A stretch of DNA of 21,252 bases from the NCBI GenBank assembly GCA_964390545.1, contig CAYMJV010000054.1, positions 1 to 21,252 of the forward strand, in the 5' to 3' direction. The position numbers and the translations under genes were made by a program. Origin of the DNA: CAYMJV01 sp964390545. Lineage in GTDB: Bacteria; Desulfobacterota; BSN033; UBA1163. Positions 1-6,782 of this stretch are shown piece after piece; the first letter of the stretch is position 1; every line of letters starts with the position of its first letter. The notes beneath the pieces are model-generated. The model had not been told where the DNA came from. It did no database searches and was given only the letters and a program-made list of their open reading frames with translations.

Positions 1-43
1 ATTGAATAATAACAAAAAATCCTGTAATACTTTAGCGTCTTAG

Positions 44-146
44 AAATCCCTCCCCACCTCCCTTTGCCTGCCTCCGGCAGGAAAAAGACGCCAAAGGGAG
101 GAGATGTTAGCTTCCCCCTTTGAAAAAGGGGGATGGAGGGGGATTT
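44..146. repeat. Palindromic intergenic repeat (REP/MITE-like)
   Basis: Two outer arms, 44-65 and 125-146, are inverted copies matching at 18 of 22 positions. All four mismatches are transitions, so a folded RNA could still pair with G-U. Inside lie three perfect shorter palindromes: CCTCCCTTTG at 57-66 against its complement at 92-101, CCTGCC/GGCAGG at 67-72 and 76-81 with a TCC loop, and TCCCCCTTT/AAAGGGGGA at 113-121 and 125-133 with a GAA loop. C-rich then G-rich elements of this look are common dispersed intergenic repeats in several lineages. There is no ORF, and no clean T-run that would make it a canonical terminator. The rest of 1-289 is AT-rich, with nothing else recognised. Confidence 0.7.
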
Positions 147-289
147 TATGGTGATTCTTTTAATTTCTTTGGCTTTTAAAATTAATTTTTCAAAAGGCTA
201 AAGTAATCCGAAAATCCTTTATTTTTAAGGATATACAAATAACATAAAAAGAGAGACTTATCAAGTTCTTGGATGACTCGGAGGTCTAG

Positions 290-766
290 ATGAAAGAGAA
301 GAAAAAGCGAGTTCGGACGAACCTCACCCATCAAAAAAAGAGGGCTTCTGTCCTCGAAGGGGTCTCGGGGGGTCTTTCTTCGCTTTCCCTGGCTTATCGT
401 TTGACGGAAAAGGCTTCAGCCGTTGGATTTGATTGGCCGGATGTGAAAGGGATCTTGACGAAGCTGGACGAGGAAATAAAAGAATTCAGAGAGGCCCTCT
501 CCCTTCAAAAACGAAATAGAATCCGAGAAGAGATCGGAGACCTCCTCTTTGTCATTGTAAACATCGCTCGTTTCTTAAAGATCGACCCTGAGGCAGCTTT
601 GAGAAGGACCATTGAAAAATTTGCCTCCCGTTTCCATTATATCGAGCGGTCTCTCCAAAAAAAGGGGAAGACCCTTCAGGAATCCAACCTTTTGGAAATG
701 GACCGTTTGTGGGGGGAAGCGAAGAAGAGAAAAAAATATACGAATAGATCAAATGACAGCGAATGA
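290..766 (+). CDS. MazG-type nucleoside triphosphate pyrophosphohydrolase, single domain
   Basis: A 158-residue protein matching the C-terminal half of MazG, which hydrolyses NTPs or dNTPs to monophosphates and pyrophosphate in the cytoplasm. The MazG metal-binding motif is present: EExxE at residues 61-65 (KLDEEIKEF), then ExxD at 81-84 (REEIGDLLF), with N91 and the EKF..RF segment near 109-115. Residues 21-50 (VLEGV... GFDWPDV) match the linker before the second domain of two-domain MazG proteins. Those are usually about 260 residues, so the first domain is absent here. The ATG has a strong ribosome site (GGAGG at 280-284, 5-nt spacer), so this looks like an independent gene, not a stranded fragment. 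Its last codons run into a CGAAT-type repeat. It converges with the HD-GYP gene 60 nt downstream. The family is confident; substrate range and the name mazG are not. Confidence 0.85.
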   Translation: MKEKKKRVRTNLTHQKKRASVLEGVSGGLSSLSLAYRLTEKASAVGFDWPDVKGILTKLDEEIKEFREALSLQKRNRIREEIGDLLFVIVNIARFLKIDPEAALRRTIEKFASRFHYIERSLQKKGKTLQESNLLEMDRLWGEAKKRKKYTNRSNDSE

Positions 767-822
767 ACCGAATATCAGAGTATTAAGTCATTCGTGCCAT
801 TCGTTATCATTCGTATCATTCG
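741..822. repeat. CGAAT/CATTCG short-repeat cluster
   Basis: CATTCG occurs at 789-794, 798-803, 808-813 and 817-822, a spacing of 9 to 10 bp. The reverse complement occurs as CGAATG at 760-765 and as CGAAT at 741 and 769. CGAATGA at 760-766 and TCATTCG at 788-794 form a perfect 7-bp inverted repeat whose left arm contains the mazG stop codon. The cluster fills the gap between two convergent genes and supplies the last MazG codons. It could act as a weak bidirectional stop structure, but it lacks a U-tract. Confidence 0.6.
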
Positions 823-826
823 AAAG

Positions 827-2314
827 CTACATCAAAAACTCAGCCACATTGATGTTGTACTCGTTGGGATCAAGGGTCTTCACAATTGTCCGTCTGAAGT
901 CTCGAGTCCCCTCATCGACCTCCCGAAGATCAACGACCTCCGCCTTCTTGTAATCTCCATCACTGTAATACAGGATACAGATTTTGGGTCGATCGATCAA
1001 TTCGGTATCCTCGGCGGTCTGGACGACAATCCCCATTTCATTGGTGTTCAATAAGACGAGGGTTCCCAGAGGGAAGATCCCGAGCATGTTCACAAAAATC
1101 TTGACCAAGGCCGGGTCGAAATCCTTTCCGCTCCGCTCCAGCATGAATCCCAAAATCTTCTCCGAAACGAAGGGAAACTGATTATAGACCCTTGGCCGCA
1201 CCAGGGCATCGTAAAAATCGGCGAGGGCAATGATCCTACCGAAGAGCGAGACCTTTCTCTTACGGGTCAATTTCGGGTAACCCGTCAGGTCGTATTTGAG
1301 GTGGTGCTCGAAGGTGCCGTCCACCAGGCGCGTGGAAAGTTCCCCCCACTCCTTCATACTGATGACGATTTCCGTTCCCAGCAGGGCATGGAGGCGCATC
1401 ACGGTCCATTCCTCCGCCGTCAATTTTCCACTCTTATTCAGAATCTCTTTTGGAATACGCGTCTTTCCAATGTCATGGAACAGCCCTGCCATCCCCAGAT
1501 GGGAAAGATGTTTTTTCGGAATTCCAGCCCTCTGTCCAAGAGAAATGGCATAAATAGCCACATTGACAGAGTGGTTGAACGTGTAATCATCGTAATTCTT
1601 GATGTTGGCCAACCCCAATAACGTCGACTCATCCTGAATGATGGCATTGACGGCATTCTGCATGAGCCGTTTGGCCTTTCGGGTATTGAGCATCTTCTGG
1701 CTCTTGACCCCTTCCATCACCTCTTTGACAAGATTGATCGACTTAAAATAGACCTCTTTTGAATATCGCTTCCGATCTTCGGAATCGACATAGATCTCCT
1801 CGTCCTTGTAAGCCTCCAGCTTGCCTACGTTGAAGGCCCGGAGGCCCCTGGTTTCCAACTGCTTCTTCATATAGAGATAATTGCTCTCCACATTCTCCTC
1901 CAGTCCGATGAGGAGATAGACAAAATCCTTCAGATGCTCCACCCCAACCCCTTCCATGAATTCCAGCTCTCCGATCCACCGTTTTCTCATCTCCTGTAAA
2001 AAAGCTCTGAGAATGGCATATTTGTCGGCCTTCATCTGGATTCGGATATTGTTGAAGAATAGATTGTCCCGCACGATTTTCAAGAGAAGCTGTGTCTCTG
2101 ATTTTAAGATGTTGTGGATGAGCTGGAGACAATCCTGGGTGAGGCGATCGATAATGAAGTTCTTCCGGTCATAAATAGTTGCACCCTTAAGAAGACGATA
2201 GAACCGGATGGTAAACTCTACGCCCGTCTGGGTAGGGAGATGATCCTGGTCGGAGGGAAGCCTTTCCTCTCTCGGTGCTTCTTGCTTCACTCCTTCCCTT
2301 CTTCTATCCACCAT
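827..2314 (-). CDS. HD-GYP-type metal-dependent phosphohydrolase with N-terminal partner domain
   Basis: A 495-residue soluble protein. Residues about 220-390 form an HD-GYP-like domain: H248 (FNHSVNVA), the HD pair at 280-281 with K284 (LFHDIGKTRIP), H309, H337-H338, GYP at 345-347, and D366 (ALADFYDAL). HD-GYP proteins typically hydrolyse cyclic di-GMP. Here the canonical HHExxDGxGYP reads HHLKYDLTGYP, with leucines in place of the usual Glu and second Gly, so activity on c-di-GMP is inferred. Residues about 34-140 resemble the N-terminal domain of the HEAT protein encoded just upstream. The C-terminal 90 residues (after about 400) contain a short beta-rich region. No membrane segments or receiver domain are seen. 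The ATG follows GGAAG with a 4-nt spacer. It is probably co-transcribed with the HEAT gene, 80 nt away. Confidence 0.85.
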   Translation of the reverse strand: MVDRRREGVKQEAPREERLPSDQDHLPTQTGVEFTIRFYRLLKGATIYDRKNFIIDRLTQDCLQLIHNILKSETQLLLKIVRDNLFFNNIRIQMKADKYAILRAFLQEMRKRWIGELEFMEGVGVEHLKDFVYLLIGLEENVESNYLYMKKQLETRGLRAFNVGKLEAYKDEEIYVDSEDRKRYSKEVYFKSINLVKEVMEGVKSQKMLNTRKAKRLMQNAVNAIIQDESTLLGLANIKNYDDYTFNHSVNVAIYAISLGQRAGIPKKHLSHLGMAGLFHDIGKTRIPKEILNKSGKLTAEEWTVMRLHALLGTEIVISMKEWGELSTRLVDGTFEHHLKYDLTGYPKLTRKRKVSLFGRIIALADFYDALVRPRVYNQFPFVSEKILGFMLERSGKDFDPALVKIFVNMLGIFPLGTLVLLNTNEMGIVVQTAEDTELIDRPKICILYYSDGDYKKAEVVDLREVDEGTRDFRRTIVKTLDPNEYNINVAEFLM

Positions 2315-2334
2315 CGAACTTCCAACTCCTTAAA

Positions 2335-2398
2335 GGAGAGCTCTGAAAAACGACTTAGCGCTCTCTTAAGATTGTTCGCCTTTTCCAGAAATCTCTAA
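2335..2398 (+). repeat. Left copy of 64-nt inverted repeat flanking the HEAT gene
   Basis: This copy reads GGAGAGCTCTGAAAAAC, a 7-nt variable core, then CGCTCTCTTAAGATT and a 25-nt tail that reaches the HEAT-gene stop codon (2395-2397). The reverse complement of 4238-4301 aligns without gaps at about 50 of 64 positions, and 31 of 32 match in the two blocks flanking the core. Within each copy, GAGAGC and GCTCTC can pair as a hairpin. The copy lies upstream of the HD-GYP gene. Confidence 0.75.
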
Positions 2399-4164
2399 AG
2401 GCCTTGGCTCCTCATGGCCTGGGCGCAGGCATTTCGAATGGACTCGTCTTTTGAATCCCTTCCTTCCTCCAGGATCGCCTTGGCCTCTGCGCTTCCAATC
2501 ATCGCCAGTGCGTTGGCTGCTCCGTTTCTCATCCCATCTGTCTTTCCTCGCCCGAAGAGACTCTTCCGTTCCAGAATGTCCTGCAGCACAGGGGTGGCTT
2601 CGTTGGAGCCTATCATTCCGATTGCATCAAAGAAGGCCTTGACCTCCGTGGGATCCTTTTTGGGAAAGTCCTTGGACTGAACGAGTTCTAGAAGTGAGGC
2701 CAGACCCGAGGTTTTCCCTATCTTTCCAAGATTGATGGCAGCCATGGCCCGAATACGGACATCGATATCGGTCAGGGCCCGGATCAACAGTCCCACGGCC
2801 TTGGGTCCCCCGATCAACCCCAACGCCTGGATGGCCTCTCTTCTTACCCGGGTTTCATTATGATTGAATGACTTCTGCAGGTACGGAAATGCTTGCTCCT
2901 TTCCAATGCGGCCAAGAATATAGGTGATATTTCGAACCAGATACCAGCGTTTATCATCAATGAAAGGGGCAATGATTTCAATAGCGTTCTTCCCGATTTC
3001 GGAAAGGGAATCACAGAGCACCCTTCTCGTTTTTGAATTCTTGAGTTCCCCCAGTAGTTTGATCAGGGGCTGGATGGAGTTCCGCTGAAGAAGGACGAGG
3101 AAGTTGTTTACCTCCTCCAATCGAATCCCTTCTTCCCTTTCTAGGATTTTCCCGATGAGCTCGACCCGTTGGCTTTCACCGGCACCGAGAATGAACTTTT
3201 GGATCATCTCTTTCTGCCACTCGTTCAGTTGGTAGGTTTTGAGGACGACATAGAAGCGTTTGAGCAGGTCGCTGGCTTTCTGAAATTCTCCAAGGGTTAG
3301 AAGGGCATCCAGTATTTTGCTGAAATAATTGATGGCATCTTTATAAGGTTCCTGCTCTTTTTCCAACGCCAGGATCTCGAAGAGGATGTCCACCACATTG
3401 AAGACGAAAGTTGAGTGGGTCTCTGAGTCGACTTCCTTTTTCAACCCCTCCAATTCTTCCGGGGTGAGAAAATACACCCCCCGGTTTGACACAAACGGCA
3501 AAGGTTCTTCGATGGGCTTGGAAAAAATTCGGTCCAGCTCGATCCCTTCCTCCGTATCCTCTTCAAAAAGGTCCACAGCCACATTGTGCGCAGGAGGTGA
3601 GACCACCAGGTTTTTTCTGAATTGGTCGATATTGTCCGGGACGGGGACGGGATTCTCCTCAAGAAATTCATCCGTGGCCAAATAGGTGATATGAGAAAAA
3701 TCTCTTTCCCAGACGAGAGTGACAAGGTCATCTTCCAATTCATTGATGTTGTCGCTCCGTTTGACCAGGTCAAGCAATCCCTCTATCTCCCAATCCTCCA
3801 ATCCCTTCAAGAACCGCAGTTCTCTCAACCCATCCTTGTAAAAGAGGAAGGCTAAACTGGCCTTTACATCCCGGTTTTCGTACAAAACCTTCCCGTTATA
3901 CGAAAAATCATACTCCCCTATTTGGAGGGTGAAGATACTATATTTATTGAGAAAGAATTGGAATTTTTTGAGGACGTTTTCGCGAAATCCCTTCAGGGTG
4001 GGATTATCCGGCGGATAAAATCGGAATGCCTTAATCGCCTTAATGAAGGAACTGGTTAAATCTCTGGCGAGAAGGAGCTCTTCGTCCGTCTCGACGCCCT
4101 CAACGGGTGGCATCTCCTGTGTGAGATCGAGGGGCTTCTTCTCCCCAGACACCTCTTCAGGCAT
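2395..4164 (-). CDS. HEAT-repeat scaffold protein with N-terminal domain shared with the HD-GYP protein
   Basis: A 589-residue protein without a signal peptide or membrane segments. Residues about 36-135 form a domain containing FYPPDNP (49-55), a beta-rich stretch with YDFSYNGKVLYENRD (85-99) and KDGLRELRFLKGLE (110-123). A related domain starts the downstream HD-GYP protein. Residues 140-250 look like an acidic linker. Residues about 360-589 are a run of HEAT or PBS-lyase-type helical repeats, for example VRREAIQALGLIGGPKAVGLLIRAL (440-464), and usually mediate protein-protein contacts. No catalytic motif is visible. The start has a good ribosome site (AAGGAG, 4-5 nt before ATG) and a plausible promoter just upstream. 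It is the first gene of a probable two-gene unit with the HD-GYP gene. A scaffold or regulatory-partner role is inferred from architecture; the specific function is unknown. Confidence 0.8.
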   Translation of the reverse strand: MPEEVSGEKKPLDLTQEMPPVEGVETDEELLLARDLTSSFIKAIKAFRFYPPDNPTLKGFRENVLKKFQFFLNKYSIFTLQIGEYDFSYNGKVLYENRDVKASLAFLFYKDGLRELRFLKGLEDWEIEGLLDLVKRSDNINELEDDLVTLVWERDFSHITYLATDEFLEENPVPVPDNIDQFRKNLVVSPPAHNVAVDLFEEDTEEGIELDRIFSKPIEEPLPFVSNRGVYFLTPEELEGLKKEVDSETHSTFVFNVVDILFEILALEKEQEPYKDAINYFSKILDALLTLGEFQKASDLLKRFYVVLKTYQLNEWQKEMIQKFILGAGESQRVELIGKILEREEGIRLEEVNNFLVLLQRNSIQPLIKLLGELKNSKTRRVLCDSLSEIGKNAIEIIAPFIDDKRWYLVRNITYILGRIGKEQAFPYLQKSFNHNETRVRREAIQALGLIGGPKAVGLLIRALTDIDVRIRAMAAINLGKIGKTSGLASLLELVQSKDFPKKDPTEVKAFFDAIGMIGSNEATPVLQDILERKSLFGRGKTDGMRNGAANALAMIGSAEAKAILEEGRDSKDESIRNACAQAMRSQGL

Positions 4165-4200
4165 AGGGCTCCTTCTGAATAACTTTTTAATATAATTCTT

Positions 4201-4229
4201 TTTTTAAGGCTTTTAACACCATTTGTCAA
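4201..4229 (-). promoter_or_regulatory. Candidate sigma-70 promoter of the HEAT/HD-GYP unit
   Basis: On the minus strand a perfect -35 box TTGACA (4229-4224) is followed after 17 nt by TAAAAA (4206-4201), which matches 4 of 6 positions of the -10 consensus. The predicted start of transcription lies near 4193, leaving a leader of about 30 nt before the ATG. The site lies between the HEAT gene and the right inverted-repeat copy. Confidence 0.5.
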
Positions 4230-4237
4230 TATATTTT

Positions 4238-4301
4238 TAGGAGATATCTGAAAAAAACCAGAAATCTTAAGAGAGCGAAAATTAGTTTTTCAGAGCTCTC
4301 T
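4238..4301 (-). repeat. Right copy of 64-nt inverted repeat flanking the HEAT gene
   Basis: On the minus strand this reads AGAGAGCTCTGAAAAAC, TAATTTT, CGCTCTCTTAAGATT and a 25-nt tail, matching the left copy at 2335-2398 in opposite orientation. It sits just upstream of the TTGACA box of the HEAT-gene promoter, so a protein bound here could affect transcription. No convincing target-site duplication borders the pair. The outer flanks share only a TTA-like triplet. Confidence 0.75.
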
Positions 4302-4367
4302 TTAGTTTCCATATTACAAATGTGTGCTGTCCTTGATCATTTCCTGATCCGGTGATATGCTTTTTAA

Positions 4368-4420
4368 GAAAATGCTGCGGAATGTTCCGCCCTCTGGGTG
4401 GGGATGAATATAGCATTTTC
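4368..4420. repeat. Nested stem-loop in the HEAT-rsmI gap
   Basis: A perfect 9-bp outer stem (GAAAATGCT at 4368-4376, AGCATTTTC at 4412-4420) encloses a perfect 6-bp hairpin (GCGGAA, TG loop, TTCCGC, 4377-4390). It could be a structured RNA, an operator or another dispersed palindrome. No ORF of note runs through it. Confidence 0.5.
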
Positions 4421-4433
4421 AAGAACCCGATAG

Positions 4434-4531
4434 GCCGGACATTCTTGTCCGGCAACCGCATTTTCGCCGAGACTGGAAAGTCTCGGCTATCCGTGAAGCC
4501 CCGCCCACTGGATACCCGCTTTCGCGGGTAT
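4434..4531. repeat. Array of three perfect hairpins upstream of rsmI
   Basis: Hairpin 1 is GCCGGACA/TGTCCGGC with a TTCT loop (4434-4453). Hairpin 2 is GCCGAGACT/AGTCTCGGC with a GGAA loop (4466-4487). Hairpin 3 is ATACCCGC/GCGGGTAT with a TTTC loop (4512-4531). GATAGGCC before hairpin 1 and GGCTATC after hairpin 2 can close the first two into a larger structure. The third resembles a palindrome widely dispersed in bacterial genomes (GGATACCCGC...GCGGGTATGAC). The rest of the 401-nt gap (4165-4565) holds the HEAT promoter, one inverted-repeat copy and the nested stem-loop. No gene was found in it. Confidence 0.7.
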
Positions 4532-4565
4532 GACGGGTGGGTTGGGTTCGCTTCCGTATTTGGCT

Positions 4566-5282
4566 ATGGGCACCTCTCATTTGAATCCTGAAAAAGGGAC
4601 ACTTTACATCGTCTCTACCCCGATCGGGAATATGGAGGACATCACCTTAAGGGCCCTCCGCATCTTGAAGGAGGTGGACCTGATTGCGGCAGAGGATACG
4701 CGACGGACTGGCCTGTTGCTCAAGCACTTCGGCATCCAGGCCCCTCTGACCAGTTATTTTGAGGGGAATGAGTTAAAGAAAAGGGAATTCATTCTTGCAA
4801 AATTGAATGAGGGAAAGAATGTTGCTCTTGTTTCAGACGCCGGAACCCCGGGTGTTTCAGACCCTGGATTTCGTCTCATCCAATTGGCCATTGAAAACCA
4901 CCTTCCTATTATTCCCATACCTGGCTCTTCCGCGGTGATCACAGCCCTCAGTGTCTCCGGCCTTCCGACGGATGCCTTTCTCTTTAAGGGGTTTCTTCCT
5001 CACAAATCGAAAAAAAGGAGGGATCTTCTGAGAGAACTGGAAAATGTGAGGGAAACGCTCATCCTTTACGAATCTCCTCATCGGATCCTCGAGACTTTAA
5101 GCGATATCCTTGAAATCCTCGGTGACAGGGAAATCGTTCTTACCCGGGAGTTAACAAAGGTTTATGAGGAAATCATCAGAGGAAAGGTGAGCGAAATCCT
5201 GAATCAGGTTGGAGACCGGACGCTCAAGGGGGAGATCACGCTGGTCATCTCAGGGAAGACAAGAAAATTCACTTCTGCTTGA
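4566..5282 (+). CDS. rsmI: 16S rRNA (cytidine-1402-2'-O)-methyltransferase RsmI
   Basis: RsmI uses S-adenosylmethionine to methylate the ribose of C1402 in 16S rRNA at the decoding site. It belongs to the tetrapyrrole methylase fold. The family motifs are clear with numbering from the ATG at 4566: STPIGN (17-22), AEDTRRT (42-48), SDAGTPGVSDPG (90-101) and PIPGSSA (117-123). The frame is open back to an ATG at 4530, but that codon lies inside a dispersed palindrome, so 4566 is preferred; no strong ribosome site is visible for either. At 238 residues the protein ends just after the catalytic fold (GEITLVISGK) and lacks the roughly 40-residue C-terminal domain of E. coli RsmI (286 residues). Its 3' end overlaps the convergent LolA-like gene by 14 bp. 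Confidence 0.93.
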   Translation: MGTSHLNPEKGTLYIVSTPIGNMEDITLRALRILKEVDLIAAEDTRRTGLLLKHFGIQAPLTSYFEGNELKKREFILAKLNEGKNVALVSDAGTPGVSDPGFRLIQLAIENHLPIIPIPGSSAVITALSVSGLPTDAFLFKGFLPHKSKKRRDLLRELENVRETLILYESPHRILETLSDILEILGDREIVLTRELTKVYEEIIRGKVSEILNQVGDRTLKGEITLVISGKTRKFTSA

Positions 5283-5943
5283 AAATTTCATCCTTCAGTC
5301 CTGTGTTCACCTTGTAATTCGCGTAGGTAATTTCAATCGTGCCTGTAACGCGTTCCGATTTCTGCTCAAAGGGGCCAAACCCCCTTTTCTCATTCGGTTC
5401 CACGGAGGGGAGATCGAGGGTGAGGAGGATATATCTCGGAAGTTCGAAAGATCCGACCCTTCCATACTCAATTTTTGCCTTGGTCTCTCTCCCATCAAAC
5501 TGTGAGGTGTGAATCTCCCTTACCAGGTTGTCATTCCGGTCGATCAATAATACAAATTCCCTGCCCATCTTCTCCTTCTTCTTGGGAACGATTTTCAGTT
5601 TAATATCCTTCTTCCCTTCGGCCACGGGTTCAAGAATCCTGATTTCAAAATCGTCCTTCTTGAAAAGGGCGGGATTGAAATATCCTCCTTCTCTCGGAAA
5701 GAAAAAGACGCCCTTCGATTCAACTTTCATTTTGTCCGGGGCTTTGAAATAGAGTTTCGCCTGCATATCAGGGGTTTTGAATGTCTCCATGTCAAAATGG
5801 ACATTGACATCGGCAATGTAATCCTTTAGTCCAGAATATTTCTTTTCGATGGCATCCAGATACCGAACCGCTTCCTCATCCGCCCGAATCCAAGGGGGTG
5901 ACAAGCAAAAGAGAATGAAAAGCCACAGAAAGATCTTTTTCAA
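5269..5943 (-). CDS. LolA-like periplasmic protein (outer-membrane lipoprotein-sorting family)
   Basis: A 224-residue protein with a Sec signal peptide: basic MKK, hydrophobic core about residues 4-16, probable cleavage near residue 21. The mature part opens with a helix (AVRYLDAIEKKYSGLKDY) and continues as alternating strands (AKLYFKAPDKMKVES, RYILLTLDLP). This fits the LolA/LolB fold, half-barrels that hold lipids or lipoproteins in the periplasm. It is not canonical LolA: its sequence is divergent and it is the third gene of an ABC-2 exporter operon. The start codon is TTG, and TTGA overlaps the permease stop, so translation is probably coupled. It may carry a lipid-like substrate handed over by the exporter. 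Fold family is fairly sure, substrate unknown. Confidence 0.75.
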   Translation of the reverse strand: MKKIFLWLFILFCLSPPWIRADEEAVRYLDAIEKKYSGLKDYIADVNVHFDMETFKTPDMQAKLYFKAPDKMKVESKGVFFFPREGGYFNPALFKKDDFEIRILEPVAEGKKDIKLKIVPKKKEKMGREFVLLIDRNDNLVREIHTSQFDGRETKAKIEYGRVGSFELPRYILLTLDLPSVEPNEKRGFGPFEQKSERVTGTIEITYANYKVNTGLKDEIFKQK

Positions 5944-6782
5944 CTCTTAATATCCTTTCTCCTGTAAATTATTAGGGCGATCAAAAATAACCCGATATTG
6001 TGAAGGCCAAGAATAATGGCTGACCTTCCGATGCTGCCCCAGGGGATGGGAATATCGAAAGACCGCTGCCAGAGGTTCATGTAGCTAGTGAAGAGATAGG
6101 GACTGAGATTTCGAAAAAAGTCCAAGGGCAGATTTCCAAAAACGAGGAAGACGATGACGACGGCCATTGAACCAATGATGGGGCCGACAGAGTTTTCCGC
6201 CAAGGCCGAAAAAAGGAACGCCAGGGAGGCGACGACGGTCATGGACCAGACGGCGGCCGCAAAGGCAAGGAGCATCCGGAGGGGAATCTGGGCTTCAGGA
6301 ATTAGAACAATACCGAACTTTCCATAGTGATGAACGATCAAGTCACCGGAGCCAAAAAGGGCAAGCCCCAAGAAAGTGCACATCCCGGCGAAGAACAGAA
6401 CGAGTCCTGCTGTGTAAAAGAGGGCTGTCAGGTATTTGGCTGTTATGATCTTACCCCTGGAAGGCGGTCGGATGAGGAGGAGCCTCACGGTGCCTGAAGT
6501 CGCTTCCCCTGAAACCATGTCTCCAGCGACCAGGGTGATGAGGAAAGGAATATGGATGTGAAGGCTGTTCATAATGAAACCGGTAATGAACCAGCCATTC
6601 AGGACATTTCCGGAAATCAGAAAGTCTTTCTGGAAAATTTTCATCATGCGGAAGAGGATCTCGCTGGCGCTCAGCTTCATCACAATCTCGCTGACGATGA
6701 TCACGATCGCAATGGCGCTAAAACTGATGTAAGTCCGCCAACGGCTGAATGTCTTGTAAGTCTCGCACCAGAAGAGTTTCAT
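5940..6782 (-). CDS. ABC-2 type transporter permease
   Basis: A 280-residue inner-membrane protein with about six predicted membrane segments: near residues 19-37, 62-85, 115-140, 165-195, 200-222 and 255-275. The segment AGDMVSGEATSGTVRLLLIR (86-105), followed by PPSRGKIITAKYL, is typical of ABC-2 permeases of the BcrB/NosY-like group. There, the cytoplasmic loop contacts the ATPase. Its ATG overlaps the TGA of the ATPase gene (ATGA), and its own TGA overlaps the TTG start of the LolA-like gene, so all three products are probably made in fixed proportion. Substrate cannot be read from the sequence. Confidence 0.88.
   Translation of the reverse strand: MKLFWCETYKTFSRWRTYISFSAIAIVIIVSEIVMKLSASEILFRMMKIFQKDFLISGNVLNGWFITGFIMNSLHIHIPFLITLVAGDMVSGEATSGTVRLLLIRPPSRGKIITAKYLTALFYTAGLVLFFAGMCTFLGLALFGSGDLIVHHYGKFGIVLIPEAQIPLRMLLAFAAAVWSMTVVASLAFLFSALAENSVGPIIGSMAVVIVFLVFGNLPLDFFRNLSPYLFTSYMNLWQRSFDIPIPWGSIGRSAIILGLHNIGLFLIALIIYRRKDIKS

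Noticed and set aside
2335..4301. Classical insertion sequence bounded by the 64-nt inverted repeats
   Set aside because: The enclosed gene encodes a HEAT-repeat protein without transposase motifs, and no clear target-site duplication is present.
4530..4565. Upstream ATG for rsmI at 4530
   Set aside because: The codon is the last arm of a dispersed-type palindrome, and the extra 12 residues do not resemble RsmI N-termini; 4566 fits better.
4352..4591. 79-residue plus-strand ORF through the hairpin array
   Set aside because: It is made mostly of palindromic repeat sequence and overlaps the start of rsmI.
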